A stretch of DNA of 64,000 nucleotides from Chloroflexota bacterium (GTDB taxonomy: Bacteria; Chloroflexota; Anaerolineae; Promineifilales; Promineifilaceae). Where the stretch lies: NCBI GenBank assembly GCA_022616275.1, contig JAKEFB010000075.1, forward strand, positions 1-64,000, written 5' to 3'. The translations under genes and the position numbers were made by a program. Shown one piece after another: positions 43,599-52,164 of this stretch. The number at the start of each line of letters is the position of its first letter. Positions within the stretch are counted from its first letter, which is position 1. The notes below the pieces were generated by a model. The model did no database searches, was not told where the DNA came from, and saw only the letters and a list, made by a program, of their open reading frames with translations.

Positions 43599-45245
43599 CT
43601 AATTATCCGCCTCTGGTAACACCGTCGAATATACCAGTACCATATCATCCTCAAACACCGGCTCGCCCGGGACAAGAGCCCGCCACGGTTCAACTTCCAT
43701 CCACGACTTGTCGAGAACCAGGTAGGAAATACCAGTGGCCGCCAGGGCTGCCAGATAAGGTTCGGGATCGGCGGGTATCGGTGCCGAATCCAGGTCTGCT
43801 GCACCGGCCCGCAGTAGAGGATTATTATCAATAAAGGCAAACGGTTCTTGGCCTGAGCGTGATATAACGCCACCAGTCATTTTGCGCCCATGTAACGTCT
43901 GGTAGTACATGTATATTTTGTCAGGATGGCGACCCGTCGGCAGGATAGCCAGCGCCGCGTCTGGTGGCGCATTGGCCAGGTACTCCGTATAAAAGGGCGA
44001 AACTTGCACTGGCGTAAAGGGAAACGACACGGCCGTATAATCCACGAAAACGAGTGTCACGGCCGCGATTACAACCGGAGCCAACAGCCTTGTACCTTTC
44101 AAGCGTGCTGTAAACGCCATCCAGCCATAGGCTACCGTCATGGCCAGCCCAAATGACAGCAGAATATTCATCCGGTGCGAGTGTCGCAAAATAGGTACGA
44201 CCAGCAAAGACCACGGCAAGGTGACATCCAATTGGTAGGTCAAAAAGGTCGGCCGTGGGCCAATTGCAAATAAATAAGATCCCACCAGCAAGAGCAACCA
44301 GAGACCGGCCACACGCCGTTGGTAGCGGAAGGCCAATAGTACCAAGAAAAGCGGTAAAATCCCGAAGTAAATGCCCCGGGTAAACCAGATGTACCAATGC
44401 GGTGTAAAAATGGAAAAAATGTCTGTAACGACTGCATCGTAAGGGTCCAGGACAAAGCTGATGTCCCGGTTAAGGAAAGCATCCTGTAACAAGGGAGACA
44501 GGAGAGGCAAAAGCAGCAATAAGCAGGTAATACCAAAAGCTACTAGGATTCTCATGGGCGGGCGGGGCCATTCTTTGGAAACTAGTATGTATAGCACCAG
44601 CACCACCAACCAGATGCCCATCAAAAAGAGCAGAATGGTACTTGTCGCCGCGCCCAGGAAAACAAACAAAGCTGCCATTAACGCCCAGCGGACTTTATTT
44701 TCGCGCACAGCGCGCATGAAAAAAAGCGTGAGCCAGGGAAAACACCAGACACTGACCAAAATGGGATGGGCGCTCTGGTAGAGGTTATGGGAGTTGAAGG
44801 CAAAGATGACCCCGGCCAGGATACCGGCTGCGGCCGAGCTGGTCAGATAGCGAGCCAGGTGGAACGCCGACACACCAGCCAGAACATAATTGAGTAGAAT
44901 GGCCAGATTATAAGCCGGGAGCGGTCCCGCCAGAGGTCGCAACGCCAGAGAAACCAGAGTGTTCAGGTGGCTAAAACTGTGGTAAGTCAGGCTGGCGCCT
45001 TGCGGGTAAAAGAGATAATCGGTGTGCCACAGCTCAATGTCAGGCTCGCGCAAGGCCTTTGCTGTCCACCAATCAGCCCAGGGATTAATGTAAACGTCGG
45101 TGCCGTGGCCTATTATGGTCGTATTTAAGCCCTTCAATACTGGCCAGGCCACCACTATGGTCAGAAACAAGAACAACAGGGTAACTAACAACTCTTGTTG
45201 GCACCATTTTGCCCAGTATCGAATTTTTACTTTCTCTTCAATCAA
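43599..45245 (-). CDS. Polytopic membrane protein, putative GT-C glycosyltransferase
   Basis: This encodes 548 aa. About 11 membrane segments follow a short charged head, then a soluble tail of about 110 residues with ALAILPTGRHPDKIYMYYQ and TGGVISRSG. An early acidic loop (GHGTDVYINPWADWWTAKAL) fits the first extracellular loop of GT-C enzymes, where the acidic residues catalyse transfer from a polyprenyl-phosphate sugar. LWHTDYLFYPQGASLTYHS is also conserved in Anaerolineae homologues. The specific family is not recognised. It lies 17 bases before the DPM-like gene and is the first gene of the minus-strand operon here. Its upstream region meets the IS110 remnant. Confidence 0.7.
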   Translation of the reverse strand: MIEEKVKIRYWAKWCQQELLVTLLFLFLTIVVAWPVLKGLNTTIIGHGTDVYINPWADWWTAKALREPDIELWHTDYLFYPQGASLTYHSFSHLNTLVSLALRPLAGPLPAYNLAILLNYVLAGVSAFHLARYLTSSAAAGILAGVIFAFNSHNLYQSAHPILVSVWCFPWLTLFFMRAVRENKVRWALMAALFVFLGAATSTILLFLMGIWLVVLVLYILVSKEWPRPPMRILVAFGITCLLLLLPLLSPLLQDAFLNRDISFVLDPYDAVVTDIFSIFTPHWYIWFTRGIYFGILPLFLVLLAFRYQRRVAGLWLLLLVGSYLFAIGPRPTFLTYQLDVTLPWSLLVVPILRHSHRMNILLSFGLAMTVAYGWMAFTARLKGTRLLAPVVIAAVTLVFVDYTAVSFPFTPVQVSPFYTEYLANAPPDAALAILPTGRHPDKIYMYYQTLHGRKMTGGVISRSGQEPFAFIDNNPLLRAGAADLDSAPIPADPEPYLAALAATGISYLVLDKSWMEVEPWRALVPGEPVFEDDMVLVYSTVLPEADN

Positions 45246-45330
45246 AGCCGCCTTCCAACATCGTAAGAAAAGGATGTTATCTCACATAGTCTTGTGACAC
45301 TACAATCTCCTGGTATTATGAAAATTGTAG

Positions 45331-46320
45331 AACTTTAACAACGCTATCGCATCGGCTAAAGTACTTCCAGGCCACAGGGCGGGACTGGCAACTGTGTAGG
45401 CCAACAGAAGACGCACAGGCAAACTGCCCCGCGCCAGTCCAGCCCGCACTTAGCAGCAAAGTAAGCCAAAGGAGGCACTCATGAAGCAAAAACGACGGAC
45501 CCACCTGCGCGGCCAGCGCGGTCAAGCCTTCGCCGACCAGATACGCGGCGTTGTCCCAGAGCAAATCCTGTGCGTCTCGATAGATGTTAGCAAAGATTTC
45601 CATGTTGTCCTGTTGCACAATGGGCTGGGAGAAATCGTGACGCCCTGTTTGGTGATAGACATCTTTCGCTCCGGGTTGGCACAGTTCAGTCAGGCGGTTG
45701 CGGCGGCCGTGGCGACTATCCAGGCGCAGGTGGTGCTGGTGGGGCTGGAACCCACCAGCCATTACTATGAGAATCTGGCCCGCCACATTCAGGCCACCGG
45801 CCAGGCGGTGACCCTCATCAACAGTTTCGCCGTGAAAGAAAACCGCCGTCAGCAGATGATGGCCCACGAGAAGGACGACGCCATTGATGCGGCGGCCTTC
45901 GGTGACTTGTTGCCTCGGGGCGAGGGGTCGCCCTTCCGACCGGCGACGTGTCTCTACTTGCAGTTGCAACAACTGGAGCGGGCGCGTCTGGGCGAGGTCA
46001 AGTTGCAGACGATGTACAAGAACCGGGTCATTGGTCATCTGGACCGCATCTTCCCCGGCTTGGTCCTGACCAAGACGGCAGCGAAGGAGCGATATCAACC
46101 GCTGTTCGTCACCGACTTTTGGCAATGCCAGACCTTGCAAGACCTGGTGCGCCTCTGCCCCGACCCGCGCCAGTTGGCGGTCAACTCGCCGATGGCCCTG
46201 GTGGCCCTGTTCCACGACCAGGGCTGCCAGCTGGGACCCATCACCGCCCACCGCCTCATCGCCTACGCCCAGCAGGTCCTCTGACCCGACCCGGAGGTGG
46301 TGGCCATCCGCCGCCAACCG
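45331..46320 (+). mobile_element. IS110-family insertion remnant
   Basis: A truncated IS110-type element. The left end lies somewhere in about 45331-45400; a CTACAAT/ATTGTAG inverted pair at 45300-45330 borders the left edge. The right side ends at about 46320, where sequence passes directly into the 5' part of a membrane-protein gene. IS110 elements lack conventional inverted repeats, so the exact ends cannot be fixed from this sequence. The C-terminal transposase half and the right IS end are missing. Confidence 0.55.
45481..46284 (+). pseudogene. IS110-family transposase, truncated (DEDD domain only)
   Basis: This encodes 267 aa of the N-terminal RuvC-like DEDD domain: Asp35 in CVSIDVSKDF, Glu90 in VGLEPTSHYY and Asp133/Asp136 in KDDAIDAAAF. 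The C-terminal Tnp_20 domain, with the serine needed for recombination, is absent. Past the TGA at 46282-46284 the same frame continues as PDPEVVAIRRQPLAGAW, which looks like normal transposase sequence. So a nonsense change probably precedes the break at about 46320. The start has a good ribosome site (AGGAGG-like sequence just before ATG). As it stands the element should be immobile unless helped in trans. Confidence 0.85.
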
Positions 46321-46694
46321 CTGGCCGGCGCGTGGCCCGTCAGGCTATAAAGAAGCATATAAAAGGTCGTTAAAAACACAAACAGCAAGACCGGCGCGAC
46401 CAGCCGGTGGCCCGCTTCGATTTCGCCGGTAATCCGGGTAGTTGCGGCTAGTATCGTCCGGGCGGGTGGTGAGTACAGGCGATAATGTCTATCAGCCAAC
46501 ACCGGGTCGCGGGGATATAGCGCCGAATCCATATCTTTCAGGACCATAGAGGCTAATATCACTTGATCATCTACCAGGCGCAATCGTCGCTTGTTCTCAA
46601 AGAGGCCAGTAAGCAGGCTAAGTATAAGAAACAACGTCATCGCAATAATATGCCAATTAATATCCTTTTTTACTCTTTCAAGCTTAGTAGCCAT
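46320..46694 (-). pseudogene. 5' fragment of a polytopic membrane-protein gene, truncated at the IS110 junction
   Basis: About 125 residues of the N-terminus are left (MATKLERVKKDINWHIIA). They are clearly similar to the first part of the intact gene at 50429-52162. Both have DDQ(V/I)ILASMVLKDMD, then ALYP(R/H)DPVL, ITGEIEA and HRL(V/I)(A/V)PV. Similarity ends at GHAPAS (paralogue GHAPVS), after which the frame reads into IS110 sequence (GWRRMATTSGSG) and stops at 46263. The remaining 450 or so residues are not present on the other side of the IS. The first membrane segment is retained, so a short membrane protein might still be made. Confidence 0.85.
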
Positions 46695-46723
46695 GTAGCA
46701 TCGTTTGAAGTAGTCGGTAAGCT

Positions 46724-46745
46724 ATCCTAATCTGGGGATTAGGAT
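46724..46745. repeat. 9-bp hairpin in the leader between divergent genes
   Basis: ATCCTAATC (46724-46732) pairs perfectly with GATTAGGAT (46737-46745) around a TGGG loop. It lies in the 255-base gap between the truncated membrane gene and the plus-strand wec island. Its function is unknown; an operator or the edge of an insertion are possible. Confidence 0.55.
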
Positions 46746-46889
46746 GATCATAATTGAGTTGCCCCCGGTCGCCAATGGCAAAAAACTCATAGTCAGATAG
46801 TAAGCCTTCCGCCTTATTAAGAAGGGGGACTTAGGGAATCTTGCGGTTTTCCAGGAGTGGTCGTACCATATTTTTAAAGGCAGGCGGGG

Positions 46890-46912
46890 TTTCACTGCAA
46901 TCTCCAGTGAAA
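46890..46912 (+). promoter_or_regulatory. 8-bp hairpin upstream of the wec island
   Basis: TTTCACTG (46890-46897) pairs with CAGTGAAA (46905-46912) around a 7-base loop, 37 bases before the first gene of the plus-strand island. It could be a dimeric operator or a leader hairpin. No clear -35/-10 pair was identified. Confidence 0.4.
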
Positions 46913-46949
46913 AGACAGATTTCGCTTAAGTACCTTTAAGGTTAGAACT

Positions 46950-47891
46950 ATGACAGCCACCTTATCTATTTCTGTTGTTGTGCCAGTATATAACAGTCAG
47001 GAGTCATTACCTCATCTTGTTTGCCGTCTCTTAGAAATTTTGCCGACCTTAAGCTGGAAAAATGAAATCATTTTGGTTAACGATGGTAGTCGTGACAGTA
47101 GTTGGCAAGTGGTCTGCGAACTGGCTGAGAAATACACAAACGTTTCCGGCATCAATTTGATGCGTAATTATGGCCAGCATAACGCTCTCTTATGCGGTAT
47201 CCGCACAGCTCAACATGAAATCGTTATTACAATGGATGACGATTTACAAAATCCGCCGGAAGAGATCCCAAAGCTGCTAAATAAGCTAAACGAAGGATAT
47301 GACGTCATTTATGGAACGCCGGAAAGAGAGAAGCATGGCGTTTGGCGCAATATTGCTTCGCAAATCACAAAAATGGCTCTACAGAATGCGATGGGTGCAG
47401 AGACTGCTCGGAAAATTAGCGCTTTTCGAGCATTTCGCACTTCTGTGCGCAACGCTTTCCTTGATTATCACGGTTCCTTTGTCAATATAGACGTTCTGTT
47501 AACCTGGGGAACGACCCGCTTTGCGGCTATTCCCGTTTGCCATAGATCCCGCGAAATTGGTGTATCGAACTATACTTTCCGCAAACTCATCACTCATGCG
47601 CTCAACATGATGACCGGCTTTACAGTCTTACCATTGCAGTTAGCCAGCCTGCTGGGCTTTAGCTTTTCGCTGTTTGGTTTACTACTATTGGTGTTTGTCG
47701 TTGGGCGAGTATTGATTGAGGGAGGTAGTGTACCAGGTTTTCCATTTCTAGCCTCGGTGCTTGCCGTTTTTTCGGGTGTTCAACTGTTTGCCCTGGGTAT
47801 CATTGGCGAGTATTTGGCAAGAATGCATTACCGGCTAATGGAACGCCCACCCTACGTGGTCCGAAATTCCAAAGGGTTTATCTCGCAGTAA
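46950..47891 (+). CDS. Polyprenyl-phosphate family 2 glycosyltransferase (ArnC/GtrB-like)
   Basis: This encodes 313 aa with the GT-A features ISVVVPVYNSQESLPHLV, NEIILVNDGSRDSSWQVV and IVITMDDDLQNPPEEIP (DDD at about residue 95). Two membrane segments lie at about 225-260 and 270-290. ARKISAFRAFRTSVRNAFL and SREIGVSNYTFRKL are typical of ArnC/CpsB-type polyprenyl-phosphate transferases. It heads a plus-strand group with 6- to 8-base gaps. AT content and codon use differ from the GC-rich flanks, suggesting acquisition from elsewhere. The donor is probably UDP- or dTDP-linked and may be the Fuc4NAc precursor made by the next two genes; this is inferred from context. Confidence 0.9.
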   Translation: MTATLSISVVVPVYNSQESLPHLVCRLLEILPTLSWKNEIILVNDGSRDSSWQVVCELAEKYTNVSGINLMRNYGQHNALLCGIRTAQHEIVITMDDDLQNPPEEIPKLLNKLNEGYDVIYGTPEREKHGVWRNIASQITKMALQNAMGAETARKISAFRAFRTSVRNAFLDYHGSFVNIDVLLTWGTTRFAAIPVCHRSREIGVSNYTFRKLITHALNMMTGFTVLPLQLASLLGFSFSLFGLLLLVFVVGRVLIEGGSVPGFPFLASVLAVFSGVQLFALGIIGEYLARMHYRLMERPPYVVRNSKGFISQ

Positions 47892-47897
47892 ATTATT

Positions 47898-48653
47898 ATG
47901 GGAAAAGAAGAGCCGTGTCAACTTCTACCGTGGGACAGCAACTTTTTTGGCCACCGGATTGCTCGTGTCGTAGATAACCGCTTGAACACACAACGCATCG
48001 AAGATATTCTGGCATGGTGTCGAGAACAGGCTATCGAGTGTCTCTATTTTTTAGCTGATGCAAATCATTCGGAGACAATCAGGTTGGCTGAAGATAATGG
48101 ATTCCGGTTGGTGGATATTCGCCAAACTTTGCAGTGGCGCCCATGGCCCCATCTACCTGAACATCGTGTTAAACCCACCAGAACGATTGAAATTCGGCCG
48201 TCCCGTGTGGAAGATATTCCTTCTCTAGAGGCAATGGCACGGACAATTTATAGTGGTACCCGTTTCTACTCCGACCCCTGTTTTTCCAAAGAATTATGTG
48301 ACGCTTTATATGCTACCTGGATCAAACGTAGCTGTGAAGGATACGCCAATATCGTTTTTGTAGCTGAGGTCGAAAATGCGCTGGCTGGTTATGTTTCCTG
48401 TCACCTTCCTGATGGTTCATCTCAAGGTCAGATCGGGCTGGTAGGAATCGGACCACAAGTTCAGGGTCGTGGTATCGGGCAGATACTTGTAGAGCAAGCC
48501 CTACATTGGTTCACAGAACAAGGTGTTGAAACAGTTGATGTAGTCACCCAAGGGCGCAATGTTGCCGCTCAGCGCTTATACCAGCGGTGTGGGTTTGTAA
48601 GCAGTTCGGTACAGCTTTGGTACCACAAATGGATAATGGCTTGCCATTCTTAA
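47898..48653 (+). CDS. wecD: dTDP-fucosamine acetyltransferase-like GNAT protein (WecD-like)
   Basis: This encodes 251 aa. The N-terminus (LLPWDSNFFGHRIARVVD) is the WecD/RffC-type extra domain. The C-terminal GNAT fold has IEIRPSRVEDIPSLEAMA and the acetyl-CoA loop VGIGPQVQGRGIGQILVEQAL (the Q-x-x-G-x-G/A form). It should acetylate the 4-amino group of a dTDP-4-amino-dideoxy sugar. The next gene is a WecE-like transaminase that makes that substrate, as in enterobacterial common antigen synthesis. The symbol is by analogy; the exact sugar is not proved. Confidence 0.78.
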   Translation: MGKEEPCQLLPWDSNFFGHRIARVVDNRLNTQRIEDILAWCREQAIECLYFLADANHSETIRLAEDNGFRLVDIRQTLQWRPWPHLPEHRVKPTRTIEIRPSRVEDIPSLEAMARTIYSGTRFYSDPCFSKELCDALYATWIKRSCEGYANIVFVAEVENALAGYVSCHLPDGSSQGQIGLVGIGPQVQGRGIGQILVEQALHWFTEQGVETVDVVTQGRNVAAQRLYQRCGFVSSSVQLWYHKWIMACHS

Positions 48654-48661
48654 ATGATGCC

Positions 48662-49807
48662 ATGAATTTATACAAAATACCTTTTAACAAACCTTGTCTT
48701 GCTGGCAACGAAATCCGTTATATGTTGCAGGCAATGGAGGCCGGCCCAATTTCAGGCGACGGCCCTTTTACCAAAGATTGTCACACTTTACTAGAACAGT
48801 CATTGGGTGTTTTCAAAGCGCTATTGACCACGTCTTGTACACACGCCTTGGAAATGGCAGCGCTTTTATTAGAAGTCCAGCCTGGTGATGAAGTAATCGT
48901 CCCATCTTTTACCTTCGTGTCCACGATTAATGCCTTCGTTTTGAGGGGAGCACGCCCGGTTTTTGCTGATATTCGTACTGATACCCTTAATCTGGATGAA
49001 ACAGCGATAGAAGCGCTTATTACGCGTCACACTCGGGCAATTGTTCCAGTACATTATGCCGGTGTTGGTTGTGAGATGGATTCTATTGTTGATATTGCCG
49101 GCCGCCACCGTGTGGCTATTGTCGAAGATAATGCTCATGGCCTGTTCGGTAAATACCGGGGCCAATATTTAGGTACTTTTGGTACTTTCGCTACACAGAG
49201 TTTTCACGAAACAAAGAATTTTACTTGTGGCGAGGGGGGTGCTTTGCTCATTAACGATCCTGAGTATGTAGAGCGTGCCGAAATTATCCGTGAAAAAGGT
49301 ACGAACCGTAGTCGGTTCTTCCGAGGCCACGTTGATAAGTATACCTGGGTTGACTTGGGTTCCAGTTACCTGCCGTCCGACATCCTGGCTGCATTTTTGT
49401 ACGCTCAATTAGAAGCGCGCGAACAGATTCAGCATAAGCGCCATAAGATTTGGCAATATTATTACGACAACCTGAAGGATTGGGCTATTGAGCACGATGT
49501 ACGCCTTCCCCATGTACCAGAATACTGTGAGCAAACTTACCACATGTTTTATTTACTGATGCCAGGTTTAGAACAGCGACAATCCTTGATCGCTCATCTG
49601 AGGGCATGTGGCATACTTAGCGTATTCCATTATTTACCTTTGCATCTTTCACACATGGGTCGCCAGTTTGGTGGTAAGGCCGGTGATTGTCCGGTAACAG
49701 AGAACATGAGTGATCGGCTTCTTCGATTGCCGTTTTATAATGACTTAACTGTGGACGATCAGACGTACATTGTAGAGGCAATTTGTCAGTTTCGGGGGAA
49801 GATTTAG
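48662..49807 (+). CDS. wecE: dTDP-4-amino-4,6-dideoxygalactose transaminase-like (WecE/RffA)
   Basis: This 381-aa DegT/DnrJ/EryC1/StrS PLP enzyme starts at ATG 48662 (MNLYKIPFNKPCLAGNE); the longer frame overlaps wecD. SGDGPFTKDCHTLLE is the WecE-specific N-terminal match. PLP lysine is in FHETKNFTCGEGGALL at about residue 183, and EDNAHGLFGKYRGQYLGTFG is the phosphate-binding region. It transfers an amino group from glutamate to the 4-keto group of dTDP-4-keto-6-deoxy-glucose. The partner WecD-like gene lies 8 bases upstream, as in wecDE of enterobacteria. The required dTDP-glucose synthase and dehydratase are not in the window. Confidence 0.9.
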   Translation: MNLYKIPFNKPCLAGNEIRYMLQAMEAGPISGDGPFTKDCHTLLEQSLGVFKALLTTSCTHALEMAALLLEVQPGDEVIVPSFTFVSTINAFVLRGARPVFADIRTDTLNLDETAIEALITRHTRAIVPVHYAGVGCEMDSIVDIAGRHRVAIVEDNAHGLFGKYRGQYLGTFGTFATQSFHETKNFTCGEGGALLINDPEYVERAEIIREKGTNRSRFFRGHVDKYTWVDLGSSYLPSDILAAFLYAQLEAREQIQHKRHKIWQYYYDNLKDWAIEHDVRLPHVPEYCEQTYHMFYLLMPGLEQRQSLIAHLRACGILSVFHYLPLHLSHMGRQFGGKAGDCPVTENMSDRLLRLPFYNDLTVDDQTYIVEAICQFRGKI

Positions 49808-49809
49808 TT

Positions 49810-50412
49810 ATGCTTACCAGATTGCTGCACCGAATCGTGGCTTTCCCCAGTGTATATAATTGGGTACAAATAGTTGCAGGTCGGCCCCGTATTGATGAGT
49901 TACTTCGCCAACAATTCACCATCGTTCAACCAGGCAACGTTGTACTCGAATTAGGTGGCGGGACAGGCTTAAATAGGCATCTGCTTACGCCTGATTGCGT
50001 TTACATCTGTCTGGATAACGACCCGGTTAAGTTGCGAGGATTTTTGAAACGGCATAGAGGCGATATTGTCTTGCAGGGTGATGCCAGTCAGGTTTCTATT
50101 CGAGACGACTGCATGGATTTTGTGTTCTTTACTTTCGTCTCTCACCATATCCCTGATTCCCTTTTGGCGGATTGTATTAGCGAGGGAATGCGGGTTCTGA
50201 AGCGCACTGGGGTTTTTATTTTTCTGGATATCGTCTGGTCACACAAGCGTTTAATTAGCAAGTTACTATGGAAGTACGATCGCGGTAGCCATCCCCGGTC
50301 TGCAGACACCCTGTTTACAAAACTTTCCCAACAGGGAAAAATAACGCTTTGGAAACCATTTGTAATCTATCACGAATACATCCTGGCAATAATTGTTCCC
50401 GATCCTACTTAG
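49810..50412 (+). CDS. Class I SAM-dependent methyltransferase
   Basis: This encodes 200 aa from ATG 49810 (MLTRLLHRIVAFPSV), 2 bases after wecE. Motif I is VVLELGGGTGLNRHLL; FVFFTFVSHHIPDSLL (motif IV) and GVFIFLDIVWSHKRLISKLL follow. It is short for the family but complete. The end is 16 bases from the convergent stop of the polytopic gene at 50429. It may modify a lipid or sugar; acceptor unknown. Confidence 0.85.
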   Translation: MLTRLLHRIVAFPSVYNWVQIVAGRPRIDELLRQQFTIVQPGNVVLELGGGTGLNRHLLTPDCVYICLDNDPVKLRGFLKRHRGDIVLQGDASQVSIRDDCMDFVFFTFVSHHIPDSLLADCISEGMRVLKRTGVFIFLDIVWSHKRLISKLLWKYDRGSHPRSADTLFTKLSQQGKITLWKPFVIYHEYILAIIVPDPT

Positions 50413-50428
50413 CGGACGAGGTGGGCTA

Positions 50429-52162
50429 TCATTGTCCGTAAAAATTTGTGGTGTTTTTCGGAGGTGATATAAGTAGAGCCTTGTTTACCACCTCGTAAAT
50501 CCGGTAAGTGCCATTTTCAAATACAACTGGCAACGGAAGCGCAGGAAACGTTTGGAACACCACAATAAATCTGGCGCTATGATGCCCGGCAGCAGCCACC
50601 AGGCAATCCACATTCCGGATTTCATAACACTCAAGGACATCTGAAGGTATGGCATCTGGAATAATCTGTTCCCCTAGTTCGCGTTGAGCGCTAAGCCTGA
50701 CGTGAGGGTTTTCAGCCAACACGCGGTCTGTGACCGCTGAATTTGCTAAGAGCCAGTTGCCAACTGCACGGTAATGCTGATTTCGTAAGCGGGCCTTTTC
50801 AATCAGTTGCGCTGCCTTTCCGGCCGGTATTCTTGCCAAAAGTGTCACCAGCGGCACTCTCGCTCTCTCCGGTAAAGCCCTGAGGGTGTTCTGGTAAAAC
50901 CAGCCAACGACCAATTCCTCGGCTGCGGCAACTCGCTTTAGGTCGGCCGTCTGGCGCTCTTCAGCAAGACTCCGAAAGAGCTGTAGACCAGGTATCAGCG
51001 GAAAGAACAATAATATCGCCGCAAAGGCAAGAACATAAAATCGCCGAGGGAACGGCCTCGAAATCACTCGACCTAATTCTATAAAAAACAAGGCAGTTGC
51101 TACATAGAGAGGAAAATAGATAAAGGGCATACCGCGCATGAGTTCTGCGTGCCAGACAGGCTGCCCCCTAAGCCACCCGAACAATTGTAATGCGGCCGTT
51201 CCGCCCAGAGTAGCAAGAAGCACAGACGCTATGAGGTGAATGATATAGCGATCCTCTGAACCTCGACGTTTCCAACGCATAGCCAGGGCCAGAGCAGAAA
51301 ATAGTAGAACATCAGCGCCCAAAAGCACCGACTTTAGAACGGAATTTGAAGGGATGGGAAAAACATAACCCCTTCCAGCAAATCTCTCTGGTGTGACCGG
51401 ATAGAGTACAACAGTGGGGAGCAGGCCACCACCCACAAGGAGTTCTTGGGGATAGTTCGCGTACGACCACAAAAAGGGACTAATTCCGACCAAGGCCAGT
51501 ATGCCACCAGCCAGAACGAGTAAAATGGTTTGCCGGCTAAGTCCCCGGTGCAGTAGCAGCAACGCCACCAACATCACAGTTGCAGAATAACCACTGGTAG
51601 GGTGGAAATTGGCAAGGACACCCAGGGCTAGAAACGCCCATAAGACACGATTGCTGTCACGCCATCGCCAAAACAGCCACAGGACCAGAGGAAACAGGGC
51701 CAGGAAAAAGGTTCGGATAAGAAGCGATTGAATCCCGAAAACGCCAAAAAAAGCTGATGCCGGCAATATCTGACGGCGTGGGGCGGCCAGGATAGCCACC
51801 AAGATGCTGACAGGCGCATGACCTGTCACGGCGTGGAGAAACACATAAAAGGCAGTTAAAAACACAAACAGCACAACTGGAACAATCAACCGGTGGGCAG
51901 CTTCAATTTCACCTGTTATTCGCGTGGCTACTACCAATATCGCCCGGACAGCCGGTGCATAAATACGATAATGGTCACTGCTTAGGACCGGATCGTGAGG
52001 ATACAGCGCGGGGTCCATATCCTTTAAGACCATAGAAGCGAGTATTATTTGATCATCTCGAAGGAACAATTGGCGCCTGTTCTCAATAATGCCGGCACTT
52101 ACACTGATTAGAAAAAATACCAGGAGCGCGGAGATGTGCCGGCGATTGATCTTATCACGCAT
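50429..52162 (-). CDS. Polytopic membrane protein (intact paralogue of 46320-46694 fragment)
   Basis: This encodes 577 aa. Ten or so membrane segments cover residues about 10-400, followed by a soluble tail of roughly 160 residues. The early extracellular loop (RDDQIILASMVLKDMDPALYPHDPVL) contains the acidic pair expected for a GT-C-type glycosyltransferase. No named family is recognised; related genes occur in Anaerolineae glycan loci. It is 2 bases after the GT39-like gene at 52165-53658 and is convergent with the wec island. The fragment at 46320-46694 is its paralogue in the same orientation. Probable role: sugar transfer from polyprenyl phosphate on the outer face of the membrane. Confidence 0.75.
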   Translation of the reverse strand: MRDKINRRHISALLVFFLISVSAGIIENRRQLFLRDDQIILASMVLKDMDPALYPHDPVLSSDHYRIYAPAVRAILVVATRITGEIEAAHRLIVPVVLFVFLTAFYVFLHAVTGHAPVSILVAILAAPRRQILPASAFFGVFGIQSLLIRTFFLALFPLVLWLFWRWRDSNRVLWAFLALGVLANFHPTSGYSATVMLVALLLLHRGLSRQTILLVLAGGILALVGISPFLWSYANYPQELLVGGGLLPTVVLYPVTPERFAGRGYVFPIPSNSVLKSVLLGADVLLFSALALAMRWKRRGSEDRYIIHLIASVLLATLGGTAALQLFGWLRGQPVWHAELMRGMPFIYFPLYVATALFFIELGRVISRPFPRRFYVLAFAAILLFFPLIPGLQLFRSLAEERQTADLKRVAAAEELVVGWFYQNTLRALPERARVPLVTLLARIPAGKAAQLIEKARLRNQHYRAVGNWLLANSAVTDRVLAENPHVRLSAQRELGEQIIPDAIPSDVLECYEIRNVDCLVAAAGHHSARFIVVFQTFPALPLPVVFENGTYRIYEVVNKALLISPPKNTTNFYGQ

Positions 52163-52164
52163 AT

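Noticed and set aside
45331-46320. Intact, active IS110 element
   Set aside because: The catalytic serine half and the right end are missing and the frame has an early TGA.
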